From: an uncultured Acetatifactor sp.
GTDB lineage: Bacteria; Bacillota; Clostridia; Lachnospirales; Lachnospiraceae
Direction: 5' to 3'
Assembly (NCBI GenBank): GCA_910580225.1
Contig: CAJTXE010000015.1
Span: 58,523-88,349, forward strand
Length of the DNA stretch: 29,827 nt
Position numbers and translations under genes: made by a program. The notes under the pieces are model-generated. The model was given only the letters and a program-made list of their open reading frames with translations, did no database searches and had not been told where the DNA came from. This document shows, piece after piece, positions 1 to 6,620 of this stretch. How positions within the stretch are numbered: position 1 is the first letter of the stretch; every line of letters begins with the position of its first letter.

Positions 1-102
1 ATGCGTGCCTCCTGTGCCCCTTTTTCGTCAGAGAGATTTCCGTCTGCCAAAAAGCAGCATCCGAAAATCCTCTGGGGCCTTTTTTTCCCACCTTCCAAGG
101 TT

Positions 103-486
103 CTAGGGGGCGTCGTCCCAGACAAGTTTTCCGGTTTCTACGGCTGTTTCGTAGCGGGAAATCTTGTACTCCAGGCGTTCCAATTCTGTCTGATATTTGG
201 CAATCTGTTTTAAAATCAGGCCCCGGGCAGTTTTCAGCAGGTCCCGTCTGGCGGAGAAGGTATCGTCTCCCTGGCGGCATAATTTCACATATTCGGCGAT
301 CATTTCCACGGGGACGCCGGCATTGCGCATACAGATAGCGTTCTCCACCCAGCCGATATCTTCCTGGGTGTAGTTGCGGATGCCTTTTTCTGTACGGTTT
401 ACCGGCGGTATGACGCCGATCCGTTCGTAGTACCTGAGTGTGTCCGGGGAAATCCCGTATTTTTCACATACTTTTTTGACGGTCAT
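103..486 (-). CDS. MerR-family transcriptional regulator
   Basis: The product is 127 aa. Residues 1-70 are a MerR winged helix-turn-helix: it opens MTVKKVCEKYGISPDTLRYY, and the DTLRYYER signature is characteristic of the family. The rest is a predicted coiled-coil dimerisation helix (LLKTARGLILKQIAKYQTEL region). No cysteine cluster for metal binding is visible, so it resembles the AdhR-like stress/aldehyde-type MerR proteins more than metal sensors; this is family-level inference. I chose the ATG at 486 because AGAGGTG lies just upstream and the protein then begins at the HTH; a longer frame reaches 615 but would overlap the promoter. It is transcribed leftward out of the window, away from the rest of the locus. 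A MerR-type promoter at 590-620 suggests autoregulation. Its other targets are not visible here. Confidence 0.9.
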   Translation of the reverse strand: MTVKKVCEKYGISPDTLRYYERIGVIPPVNRTEKGIRNYTQEDIGWVENAICMRNAGVPVEMIAEYVKLCRQGDDTFSARRDLLKTARGLILKQIAKYQTELERLEYKISRYETAVETGKLVWDDAP

Positions 487-589
487 GTCTGTCACCTCTG
501 GTTTGAAAACAAACCTGGAATGCTTTTCTTCTATATAAAATGCTGTTTTCTTTGGAAGGCAGGTTTTGCATGAAAGGACATTTTCCAGT

Positions 590-620
590 ATTATACAGGT
601 TGGAGCGGACTCCATGTCAA
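590..620 (-). promoter_or_regulatory. MerR-type promoter with 19-bp spacer and dyad
   Basis: Read on the minus strand, a -35 TTGACA (615-620) and a -10 TATAAT (590-595) are separated by 19 bp, the over-long spacing that MerR-family proteins correct by twisting DNA. The spacer overlaps a perfect dyad, TGGAG-N4-CTCCA (601-614), the expected MerR operator position. It sits about 100 bp upstream of the merR-like start, so it probably drives and autoregulates that gene. Confidence 0.85.
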
Positions 621-707
621 GAGGATTTGCTGAAAAATTTTAAAGTTTCCGAGTTTTGCAGTTACAGGAAAGGGAGAATTTCAGGACAAACACGAAGTCG
701 GAGAAAA

Positions 708-747
708 TCGTAAAAATTACGAATGCAGAGGACGAGCCTGCTATAAT
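708..747 (+). promoter_or_regulatory. GTAA-N3-TTAC operator plus extended -10 (site A)
   Basis: A near-perfect palindrome TCGTAAAAATTACGA (708-722) is followed after 19 bp by an extended -10, TGC-TATAAT (742-747). No good -35 is present; the palindrome takes its place, centred about 40 bp before the expected start of transcription. The same arrangement recurs at four other sites in the window. It should drive the small gene at 836. Confidence 0.65.
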
Positions 748-835
748 AAATATCGGGCATCAGAAATGAACCAAACACTCATGCCACTGCTTCAGCCGCC
801 TGCCGGCATACCAATCAGATGAGGAGGAATGTGAC

Positions 836-1084
836 TTGGAACGGTATTTTACAGACGCCATATATATCCGCAGGGTTGCGGGAAAATCGCCGGAACTGGA
901 ACTGCGGGAAAAGCATCTGTACGCAGAGTTGGCAGCCAATATCTCCGGTGAGGAGTATCTGCGGATAGAGGAAGAACTGAATCATTTTTATGATGAATTG
1001 GGAAAAGAGCTGTTCAACAGAGGGTTTATGGAGGGAATTCGCTTTCTCCTGAAATGCGCCTCTATGCCCCATGAGGATTTGTGA
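836..1084 (+). CDS. Small conserved-looking protein of unknown function, TTG start
   Basis: This 82-aa protein is rich in Glu, Leu and Arg and is probably all-helical. It has no membrane segment, no cysteine motif and no signal peptide. The layout (charged helix, EEYLRIEEELNHFYDEL, then GFMEGIRFLLKC near the end) resembles the short DUF6809-like proteins of clostridial mobile elements, but that match is from memory and weak. The start is TTG at 836, chosen because GAGGAGGA at 821-828 has ideal spacing and no ATG is available in frame. It follows operator site A and converges on the XRE gene. A 38-bp fragment very similar to codons 36-48 of this gene occurs at 25786-25823, which suggests past duplication. 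Confidence 0.7.
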   Translation: MERYFTDAIYIRRVAGKSPELELREKHLYAELAANISGEEYLRIEEELNHFYDELGKELFNRGFMEGIRFLLKCASMPHEDL

Positions 1085-1108
1085 ATTGATTTTCCTGCAT
1101 TTCCAGGC

Positions 1109-1124
1109 GGAAATTTAAATTTCC
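1109..1124. terminator. 16-bp perfect palindrome between convergent genes
   Basis: GGAAATTTAAATTTCC is a perfect palindrome lying between the stop of the 82-aa gene (1084) and overlapping the stop codon of the convergent XRE gene. It is followed by a short T-rich stretch on the plus strand. It may be a weak bidirectional terminator, or just a dyad; the evidence is thin. Confidence 0.3.
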
Positions 1125-1471
1125 CCTTTTCCGTCCTGGAAGGAATTTTCATCCAGATAGCCAAACATAAGCTTCACCATGTTGACTGCCAACGCTCTCT
1201 GTGATTTTGTCCTGCCGACCAGTAGTTGACGTAAAATTAAATATTCCGCATCCTCATCCGGATTAACGGAATCAGAAAGCAGGTAATCCACTGTAACGCC
1301 TAACCGGTTGGCCACCACCACCAGATTATCCAGGGTCAGACTGCGCTCCCCGCGTTCAATCTGCCCGATATATGCCATGGAGAGGTTTACCTCTTCCGCT
1401 AACTTCTCCTGTGTAAGATTCAGTTTCAGACGTTCTTCCCGGATACGCCTGCCCAATGTCCGCCGCACCAT
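1115..1471 (-). CDS. XRE-family helix-turn-helix regulator
   Basis: The product is 118 aa. Residues about 5-63 form an HTH_3/Cro-CI domain: LTQEKLAEEVNLSMAYIGQI is the HTH with recognition helix, followed by ERGERSLTLDNLVVVANRLG. The C-terminal half is a short helical tail without a recognisable sensor domain, so it probably acts as a simple dimeric DNA-binding protein. The start at 1471 is supported by GGAGGG just upstream. The gene is divergent from the clpP-virD4 operon, and the shared intergenic region holds a GTAA-N3-TTAC site (1580-1594) and an inverted repeat over its own promoter (1491-1511). It is the most likely local regulator of the five-site regulon described here, either as activator or repressor; that link is inference. 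Confidence 0.9.
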   Translation of the reverse strand: MVRRTLGRRIREERLKLNLTQEKLAEEVNLSMAYIGQIERGERSLTLDNLVVVANRLGVTVDYLLSDSVNPDEDAEYLILRQLLVGRTKSQRALAVNMVKLMFGYLDENSFQDGKGEI

Positions 1472-1490
1472 AGAATCCCTCCAATGCTTA

Positions 1491-1511
1491 TAGTATATCC
1501 CAATCATACTA
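1491..1511 (-). promoter_or_regulatory. Inverted repeat over the XRE gene promoter
   Basis: TAGTAT and ATACTA are perfect 6-bp arms separated by 9 bp. Read on the minus strand, the second arm overlaps TATACT, a likely -10 about 20 bp before the XRE start codon. This is the expected position for an autorepression operator. It differs in sequence from the GTAA-N3-TTAC sites. Confidence 0.5.
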
Positions 1512-1579
1512 AAAGATGAGATTTTGTGTAATCTGCACAAGGCATTATTTTTCTATGCTGTATGCAATATTTAATTATA

Positions 1580-1620
1580 TCGTAATTTTTACAAATACCG
1601 GAATCGGCACCTGATAGAAT
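1580..1620 (+). promoter_or_regulatory. GTAA-N3-TTAC operator plus extended -10 (site B), clpP operon
   Basis: TCGTAATTTTTACAA (1580-1594) matches the site-A palindrome in inverted orientation. Exactly 20 bp later is TGA-TAGAAT (1615-1620), an extended -10. Transcription would begin near 1627, leaving a ~70-nt leader before the ATG at 1697. This rules against a GTG start at 1619 for the next gene. Confidence 0.6.
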
Positions 1621-1696
1621 GGTATTACAGCTACGGAAGCCCGGCTACCCTTTAGTGCCGCCGCGCAGCGACTATATATTAGGAGGAAACAGCTTT

Positions 1697-2293
1697 ATGT
1701 ACATTTCAAACGAAGCAAGAATCATCAGGGAATCATCCCACGGCTACGATCTCATTCCCATCCAGGATGAGATGCTGTCCCACCGGGAGGTGGAACTGGT
1801 GGGAGAAGTGGACGCAGCCTCGGTGAATGCTCTGGTCCGCCAGCTGCGCTACCTGCAGCGGCAGGACCCGGAGGGACAGATCACCCTTTTTATCAATAGC
1901 CCCGGCGGCAGCGTAGATAGCGGCATGGCTCTCTACGACGTGATGCAGGCGGTGAGCTGCCCCATCCGGACGGTCTGTGTGGGGCTGGCGGCTTCCATGG
2001 CGGCGCTGCTGTTTGTATCAGGGAGCAGGCGGGACATGCTGCCCCACAGCCGCATCATGATCCATGACCCGCTGATCGTCCGGACCGGCGGCAGCGCCCT
2101 GAAACTGAAAGCGGTCAGTGATGACCTGATGGAGACCCGGCAGATTATTGCCAGGGTCATCTCGGAACACTCCGGCAAAAGCCTGGAGGAGGTTCTGGCC
2201 AAAACCGCCACAGACAGCTATTTCCGGGCGGAGGAGGCCGTGGAATTTGGCCTGGCGGACCATATTATCACGAGCCTGGCCGAGGGCTGTTAG
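1697..2293 (+). CDS. clpP: ClpP-family serine protease paralogue
   Basis: The product is 198 aa, the usual ClpP length. The catalytic triad is visible: Ser100 in GLAASMAALL, His123 in SRIMIHDP, and Asp173 in TATDSYFRAEEA, matching the ClpP family positions. FINSPGGSVDSGMALYD is the conserved glycine-rich strand. The start at 1697 is set by AGGAGG at 1681-1686 and by the predicted transcription start. Sequence details (RTGGSALKLKAV, HDPL instead of HQP) suggest an accessory paralogue rather than the housekeeping enzyme. No ClpX or ClpA gene is next to it, and the VirD4-like ATPase starts within about 80 bp downstream, so the two are probably one operon. Its unfoldase partner is unknown; the AAA+ proteins encoded further on are candidates only by proximity. 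Confidence 0.9.
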   Translation: MYISNEARIIRESSHGYDLIPIQDEMLSHREVELVGEVDAASVNALVRQLRYLQRQDPEGQITLFINSPGGSVDSGMALYDVMQAVSCPIRTVCVGLAASMAALLFVSGSRRDMLPHSRIMIHDPLIVRTGGSALKLKAVSDDLMETRQIIARVISEHSGKSLEEVLAKTATDSYFRAEEAVEFGLADHIITSLAEGC

Positions 2294-2368
2294 GCCATGG
2301 AGGGAACCGGCGGAAGCCTGTATCAAATGGAAAAATCCACAGAGGAATTTCAGAAGGGAGAAGAAAAT

Positions 2369-3673
2369 ATGTTTCACAACGTCAGATCCAATCGTATTCT
2401 TGCAAAGGGTGTCTCTGTCAGCAACGACACCTGGGTCACGGGGATTAACAACAACGACCTGGTGGTGGGGCCTTCCGGCGGCGGAAAAACCAGGGGCTAT
2501 GTGGTGCCCAACATCCTCCATACCCAGGACAGCCTCATTGTGGCCGACACCAAGGGGAACCTGCGCAGGCTCTATGGCAGACATCTGGAAAAGCAGGGCT
2601 ACACGGTCATGCACCTGGACTTTACCGACACGGCCGCCACTCCCTGGGGTTACAATCCCCTGACTTATATCCGGAAATGCCGGGACAGCGAGGCCAACCG
2701 GGAGGGCGACTACTACAACGAGCAGGACATCAAGAAGGTGGCGCAGGCTATCTGCCCGTGCAATAACCACAAAGAGCCTTTCTGGGACATGGCTGCCCAG
2801 ATGTACCTGGAGGCCATCCTCCTTTTCGTCCTGAACCGGCTGCCCCGGAAGCAGCATGACCTGTACCAGGCGTATACCTTCCTTACGAAGATGGGGACTG
2901 CCGATCTGGACAATGTGGTGGCGGAGGAATGCATTGCGCACCCGGACTGCGCCTTTGCGCGGAAATTCAGGATGGTGCAGCAGAATACAAAGGCGGACAG
3001 GATGGACGCCAGTATCAAGGGGATCCTGGCACAGCACCTGGATGCGGTGTCTTACTCCGGCATGAAACGGATGTTCCGGATGCAGCGCCAGGTGGACCTG
3101 GGGGCATTCCTTAGGGGAAAGACGGTTCTGTTCCTGTCCGTCAGCGATTCCGACCGCAGCCAGGATGCCCTGATCAACCTGTTCTATACCCAGGCACTGC
3201 AGTATCTTATGGCTGCTGCGGACAGGCAGCCGGACAGCCGGCTTCCCATCCCGGTGCGCTTGATCCTGGACGACTTCAGCACCAACACCTTGATTCCTGA
3301 TTTCGACAAGATCATCTCCGTAATCCGTTCCCGGGAGATTTATGTCAGCCTGATCGTACAGAGCCTCTCCCAGTTGGAGGGCCTCTACGGAGAGTCAAAG
3401 GCCCAGACCATCATCAATAACTGTGATCATTGCCTGTACCTGGGGGGGACAGACACCCGGACGGCAAGGTATTTTGCGGAAAAGTTCAACTGCCAGGTTT
3501 CCACGGTATTAAACCTCCCCTTAGACAGCCTGTTCCTCTTCACCCGGGGCAGCGAGCCGCGGAAGGCTGTAAAGTACGAGCTGAATGGAGATGATGCTTA
3601 CCGCAGCCTGATGGAAACGTTGGAGCAGGCTGTTGATGAGAGCGAAGCGGTATTTGGAAGCGATGGTTTATAA
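2369..3673 (+). CDS. VirD4/TraG-type ATPase without a membrane domain
   Basis: The 434-aa product belongs to the type IV coupling protein (VirD4/TraG) ATPases. Walker A is GPSGGGKT (residues 34-41) in the context NNNDLVVGPSGGGKTRGYV. Walker B is LILDD (about 298-302), where the usual catalytic DE is DD. LIVQSLSQLEGLYG and NNCDHCLYLGGTD are typical TraG C-terminal motifs. Normal members carry N-terminal transmembrane helices and run near 600 aa; here the ATPase core begins almost at residue 1, so the protein should be soluble. I chose the ATG at 2369 for its GGGAG 8 bp upstream; starts at 2297 or 2327 are possible and would not add a membrane segment. No relaxase, VirB4 or other transfer gene lies in the window, so a role in conjugation is not supported. 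It may act as a DNA or protein motor tied to ClpP. Confidence 0.85.
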   Translation: MFHNVRSNRILAKGVSVSNDTWVTGINNNDLVVGPSGGGKTRGYVVPNILHTQDSLIVADTKGNLRRLYGRHLEKQGYTVMHLDFTDTAATPWGYNPLTYIRKCRDSEANREGDYYNEQDIKKVAQAICPCNNHKEPFWDMAAQMYLEAILLFVLNRLPRKQHDLYQAYTFLTKMGTADLDNVVAEECIAHPDCAFARKFRMVQQNTKADRMDASIKGILAQHLDAVSYSGMKRMFRMQRQVDLGAFLRGKTVLFLSVSDSDRSQDALINLFYTQALQYLMAAADRQPDSRLPIPVRLILDDFSTNTLIPDFDKIISVIRSREIYVSLIVQSLSQLEGLYGESKAQTIINNCDHCLYLGGTDTRTARYFAEKFNCQVSTVLNLPLDSLFLFTRGSEPRKAVKYELNGDDAYRSLMETLEQAVDESEAVFGSDGL

Positions 3674-3695
3674 CGTATTTTGTATCGGGAATTTC

Positions 3696-3751
3696 GGAAG
3701 CGCCTGGGCAAGGGGCCGTTCCATTACGGCGGCTTCTGCCATGGCTTCCGG
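3696..3751 (+). other. Hairpin-forming intergenic segment
   Basis: CGGAAGC (near 3696) and GCTTCCG (near 3745) can pair around inner GC-rich arms, downstream of the virD4-like stop. No T-run follows, so I call it a structured segment and not a terminator. The gap 3674-3907 otherwise holds only the promoter at 3790. Confidence 0.3.
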
Positions 3752-3789
3752 CCGGAGAAGATATATTGTATTACTACCTATGCTGTAAG

Positions 3790-3818
3790 TTGTATTATTC
3801 TTTAGCGTATGCTAAGAT
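3790..3818 (+). promoter_or_regulatory. Promoter of the LRR gene
   Basis: TTGTAT (3790-3795), 17 bp, then TGC-TAAGAT (-10 at 3813-3818). The same hexamers and spacing occur upstream of the first giant protease (9738-9766), and both are preceded by AG and embedded in similar flanking sequence, suggesting shared control or common origin. Confidence 0.6.
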
Positions 3819-3907
3819 GGCAGAGAGCAGGAAAAAGATGCAGAGGGCCGGTTTCTGCAAGAGGATGGCGGGCGCGGTCTGCAAAAAAATGAAAGGAGAA
3901 ATCAGAT

Positions 3908-6499
3908 ATGGACAAAGAGGATAAAGCAACCCGGTCCCCGGACAATGGATTCCAGGAAAATCCGATCTGGCAGGAAATGATCCGCCAGGCCAGGAGGGAC
4001 GGGTGGATTATCTGCCTCCACCTCTTTTATGGATGTCTTTTGGAGAAATACGTGGGTCCCGGACCGGAGGTGGTGGTTCCGGACAGGATTTCGTCATTGT
4101 GTTCGGGCGCTTTCGGAGGCCGTAGGGATCTGACGGGCATAACCCTTCCAAAGAGGCTTAAGTTTATCGATGGATATGCCTTTTCCGGCTGCACAGGCCT
4201 GACCAGTGTGACGATTCCGGAAAGCGTTGTCGAGATCCGCGACTATGCCTTTTATGGTTGTACAGGCCTGACTGAAATCAAGGTAGACACAGAGAATAAA
4301 TTTTACCGCGCAGTGGACGGCCTGCTGTTGGAAATGCGGATAAGGTGGAAGTGGGATGAAGAGGACGGCGTTGATGATTCCAATGGTTTGGGAGAGTTGA
4401 AGCCCGGGACTTGTGAGGAGGAAGACGGCGGTGGGGATTCTTCTGTCCGGGGCGATACGATATCTGGAATGTATGAAGAAGACGCATGTGCTTTGAGCGG
4501 TATGAAACCCACGGTAGATGAAGATGGGAAAGAGGGGGATTGGGAGGGCTATGAGAAGCATTATGTTTTGCACTGCTGTCCGTTGGGGAAGACCGGCGCA
4601 TTGGTGATCCCGGAGGGGATCCGGGGAATCTGCGAAAGTGCCTTTTCCGGCTGCACAGGCCTGACCCACATAAGGATCCCGGAGGGGGTTGTGGAAATTG
4701 GGAAAGCTGCCTTTTCCGGCTGCAGGAGCCTGGCCAGTGTGGTTCTGCCGGATAGCCTCCGCAGAATTGACTCCTGTGCCTTTTCCGGCTGCGTGAGCCT
4801 GACCCACATCGAGATTCCGGGGCGTAATACCTATATCAGTCCTTTCGTGTTTGAGGGCTGTACGAGTCTGTCCGGCGTGGTTCTCCCGAAGGGCATTATC
4901 CAAATCTGTGAAGGCGCTTTTTCCGGCTGCGTGAACCTGACCCGGGTGGAGATTCCGGAGGGTGTCGTGGAAATTGGCAGAAATGCTTTTTCCGGCTGCG
5001 TGAACCTGACCCGGGTGGAGATTCCGGAGAGTGTCGTGGAAATTGGCAGAAATGCCTTTTCCGGCTGCACGGGCCTGTCCGAGGTGACGATCCCTAAGGG
5101 CATCAGCAGGATCGGCAGCAATGCGTTCAGCGGCTGTACTTCCCTGCGCACTGCCATTCCGGAAACTGGGGAAGATGATTGGACGGAGGGGGATGACTAT
5201 GGCGAAGACGCTTTTTATTTTGCGGCTGAATTCGAAGAAGACGATTCCTGGGAATACGGCTCGGAGTATCCGGAGGATTCCCCGTATGAGGATGAGGCCG
5301 GTGACTGCCGCTGGGACAGGGATGGAACGGGCTTCATATTCAGCAACAGGGAGAAGCAAACATTAAAATCCAAGCCCGCCGATAACGGGCAGAAAGGTGA
5401 GAACATGGAAAAACAGGAAAGAGATCTTTTGACACTGGAGGAGCGGCTTCAATATGCGGCAGAATCAAGGGCATCCTCGCCGGAAGCCGCCCTTCGGATG
5501 GTGCGGAAATTTTCCGAAATCCCCGCCGGGTATTTTTTCTGCGGAGCGGAAGACTTGGATGCCATGAATGAACTGACAGGGAGGTTCTGGGAGCATCCCT
5601 CTGTGGACGTGGATACTTATCATGGCTTCTGTCAGACCTTCAGGCTGGCGATAATCTACGATACCGCCTGCCGTATGCGGGATCAGCCGGAAATGGTGCT
5701 GTCTGCGGAGGACTGCGATCATCCCTGCCAGCCCCTCTGGCGCGCCGACACGGTCAATGCCGTCGTTTTGCTGGGGCTGATGCTGCTGGACCATGCGAAG
5801 GGCAGGGGGAAGAACAAAGATATCTGCCACTGCATGAGGATGACCCTGGGACAGTATCTGGATGCCCTGGCGGAATTTACTTCCGGGGAGGAGGGGATGC
5901 CGGGATCGTCCCATACAGATTTCCGATTGTTTGGACAGCGCTTTCTGAAGAGCCGCGACGGCTCATGGACTCTGGGGGATGCCCTGGCGGATATCCTAAA
6001 ACGCTATATTGCCGCGCAGCAGGAATTTGGCCGTCTGGACCATATCCTCCGCTGCATGGATGCCCTCTGCTGCTGCCTGGAAGAACAGGGAGGGACGCAG
6101 GCGGACAGCGCACGACAGTTCCGGGAGATCCTGGGTAAGTATTGTCCCGGTTTGGAGGGACGGAAGCTGATGGAGGAAGGGGGATGGTATCCGGATCCTT
6201 ATGGGCATTATCTCGCCCTGGCCGGAGCGTATCCAGAGGATGTGCCGGATCCTGGCAGGGAAGGACTTGCCCCGAGAGCTGTCCGCAGCCAGGTATTTTT
6301 GCCTGAATATGACTGCAGCCCCCAGTCCCTGCGTGCGCTGGCAGCCCAGACGCCCTTCCGGGATTTCCGGGAACTTCTGGAGAAGAACATCTGCGAGGAA
6401 CGGATGGCCCATGCCATGGAGGAGATAAACGCGTCGGCGGTGTATCTGTATACGATGTGGGTGGAGCCGTATCTGCCGGCTGAATGGTCCGGCTTCTGA
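3908..6499 (+). CDS. BspA-type leucine-rich-repeat protein, cytoplasmic, two-domain
   Basis: The product is 863 aa and has no signal peptide, which is unusual because BspA-type (LRR_5) proteins are mostly surface proteins. Residues about 59-420 are 23-residue repeats of the form AFSGCTGLTxVxIPEgVVEI. Within the repeat array an acidic insert (about 143-218, DEEDG and EEEDGGGD stretches) interrupts the usual VDGLL...CCPLGKTGALVIPEG loop. A second acidic linker (about 420-480) leads to a C-terminal domain (500-863) that I do not recognise; it is helical and rich in Cys and Leu. The start has AAAGGAG at ideal distance. A strong internal ribosome site precedes an in-frame ATG at 5405 (residue 500), so the C-terminal domain may also be made alone, or the gene may be an old fusion. 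LRRs suggest protein-protein recognition, for example substrate capture for the neighbouring proteases; that is inference. Confidence 0.85.
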   Translation: MDKEDKATRSPDNGFQENPIWQEMIRQARRDGWIICLHLFYGCLLEKYVGPGPEVVVPDRISSLCSGAFGGRRDLTGITLPKRLKFIDGYAFSGCTGLTSVTIPESVVEIRDYAFYGCTGLTEIKVDTENKFYRAVDGLLLEMRIRWKWDEEDGVDDSNGLGELKPGTCEEEDGGGDSSVRGDTISGMYEEDACALSGMKPTVDEDGKEGDWEGYEKHYVLHCCPLGKTGALVIPEGIRGICESAFSGCTGLTHIRIPEGVVEIGKAAFSGCRSLASVVLPDSLRRIDSCAFSGCVSLTHIEIPGRNTYISPFVFEGCTSLSGVVLPKGIIQICEGAFSGCVNLTRVEIPEGVVEIGRNAFSGCVNLTRVEIPESVVEIGRNAFSGCTGLSEVTIPKGISRIGSNAFSGCTSLRTAIPETGEDDWTEGDDYGEDAFYFAAEFEEDDSWEYGSEYPEDSPYEDEAGDCRWDRDGTGFIFSNREKQTLKSKPADNGQKGENMEKQERDLLTLEERLQYAAESRASSPEAALRMVRKFSEIPAGYFFCGAEDLDAMNELTGRFWEHPSVDVDTYHGFCQTFRLAIIYDTACRMRDQPEMVLSAEDCDHPCQPLWRADTVNAVVLLGLMLLDHAKGRGKNKDICHCMRMTLGQYLDALAEFTSGEEGMPGSSHTDFRLFGQRFLKSRDGSWTLGDALADILKRYIAAQQEFGRLDHILRCMDALCCCLEEQGGTQADSARQFREILGKYCPGLEGRKLMEEGGWYPDPYGHYLALAGAYPEDVPDPGREGLAPRAVRSQVFLPEYDCSPQSLRALAAQTPFRDFRELLEKNICEERMAHAMEEINASAVYLYTMWVEPYLPAEWSGF
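4916..5053 (+). repeat. Two nearly identical 69-bp LRR-coding units
   Basis: Units 4916-4984 and 4985-5053 encode AFSGCVNLTRVEIPEGVVEI-type repeats and differ by a couple of bases (EG versus ES). Other repeat units in the gene have diverged, so this is a recent tandem duplication, and the number of repeats probably varies between strains. Confidence 0.85.
5393..5407 (+). promoter_or_regulatory. Internal ribosome site and in-frame ATG inside the LRR gene
   Basis: AAAGGTGAG followed 3 nt later by ATG-GAA-AAA (ATG at 5405) is as good a translation signal as the gene's true start. It lies exactly at the junction between the acidic linker and the C-terminal domain, and would give a separate 364-aa product in frame. 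Confidence 0.45.
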
Positions 6500-6516
6500 C
6501 TGTGACAGCCCATACA

Positions 6517-6555
6517 GGATTCCGCAAGATGCAGCGGGACGTTTTGCGGGAATCC
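6517..6555 (+). other. Stable hairpin between the LRR gene and the next gene
   Basis: GGATTCC-GCAA and TTGCGGGAATCC form an 11-bp stem with one bulge. A weak T-rich stretch (ATTGTTTTAT) begins several bases later. It could be an intrinsic attenuator that sets the ratio between the LRR protein and the downstream pair. Confidence 0.35.
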
Positions 6556-6620
6556 GCCGGATTGTTTTATACAGGGCACACATATATTCCCGATTTCAGG
6601 AGAGGAGAGGTAAGAAAAGG

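Noticed and set aside
1..213. 70-aa open frame at the left edge
   Set aside because: No ribosome site is visible, it overlaps the 3' end of the MerR gene on the other strand, and it has no recognisable motif.
2018..3037. 339-aa open frame antisense to clpP and the VirD4-like gene
   Set aside because: Sense genes have clear catalytic motifs; the antisense frame spans their junction and lacks a start signal.
2369..3673. Evidence for a conjugative element
   Set aside because: No relaxase, VirB4, integrase, att site or other transfer gene is in the window, and the ATPase lacks its membrane anchor.
4094..5359. 421-aa open frame on the minus strand opposite the LRR gene
   Set aside because: It follows the LRR repeat periodicity in antisense, has no ribosome site and encodes low-complexity repeats of QPEKA/AAGKG type; a shadow.
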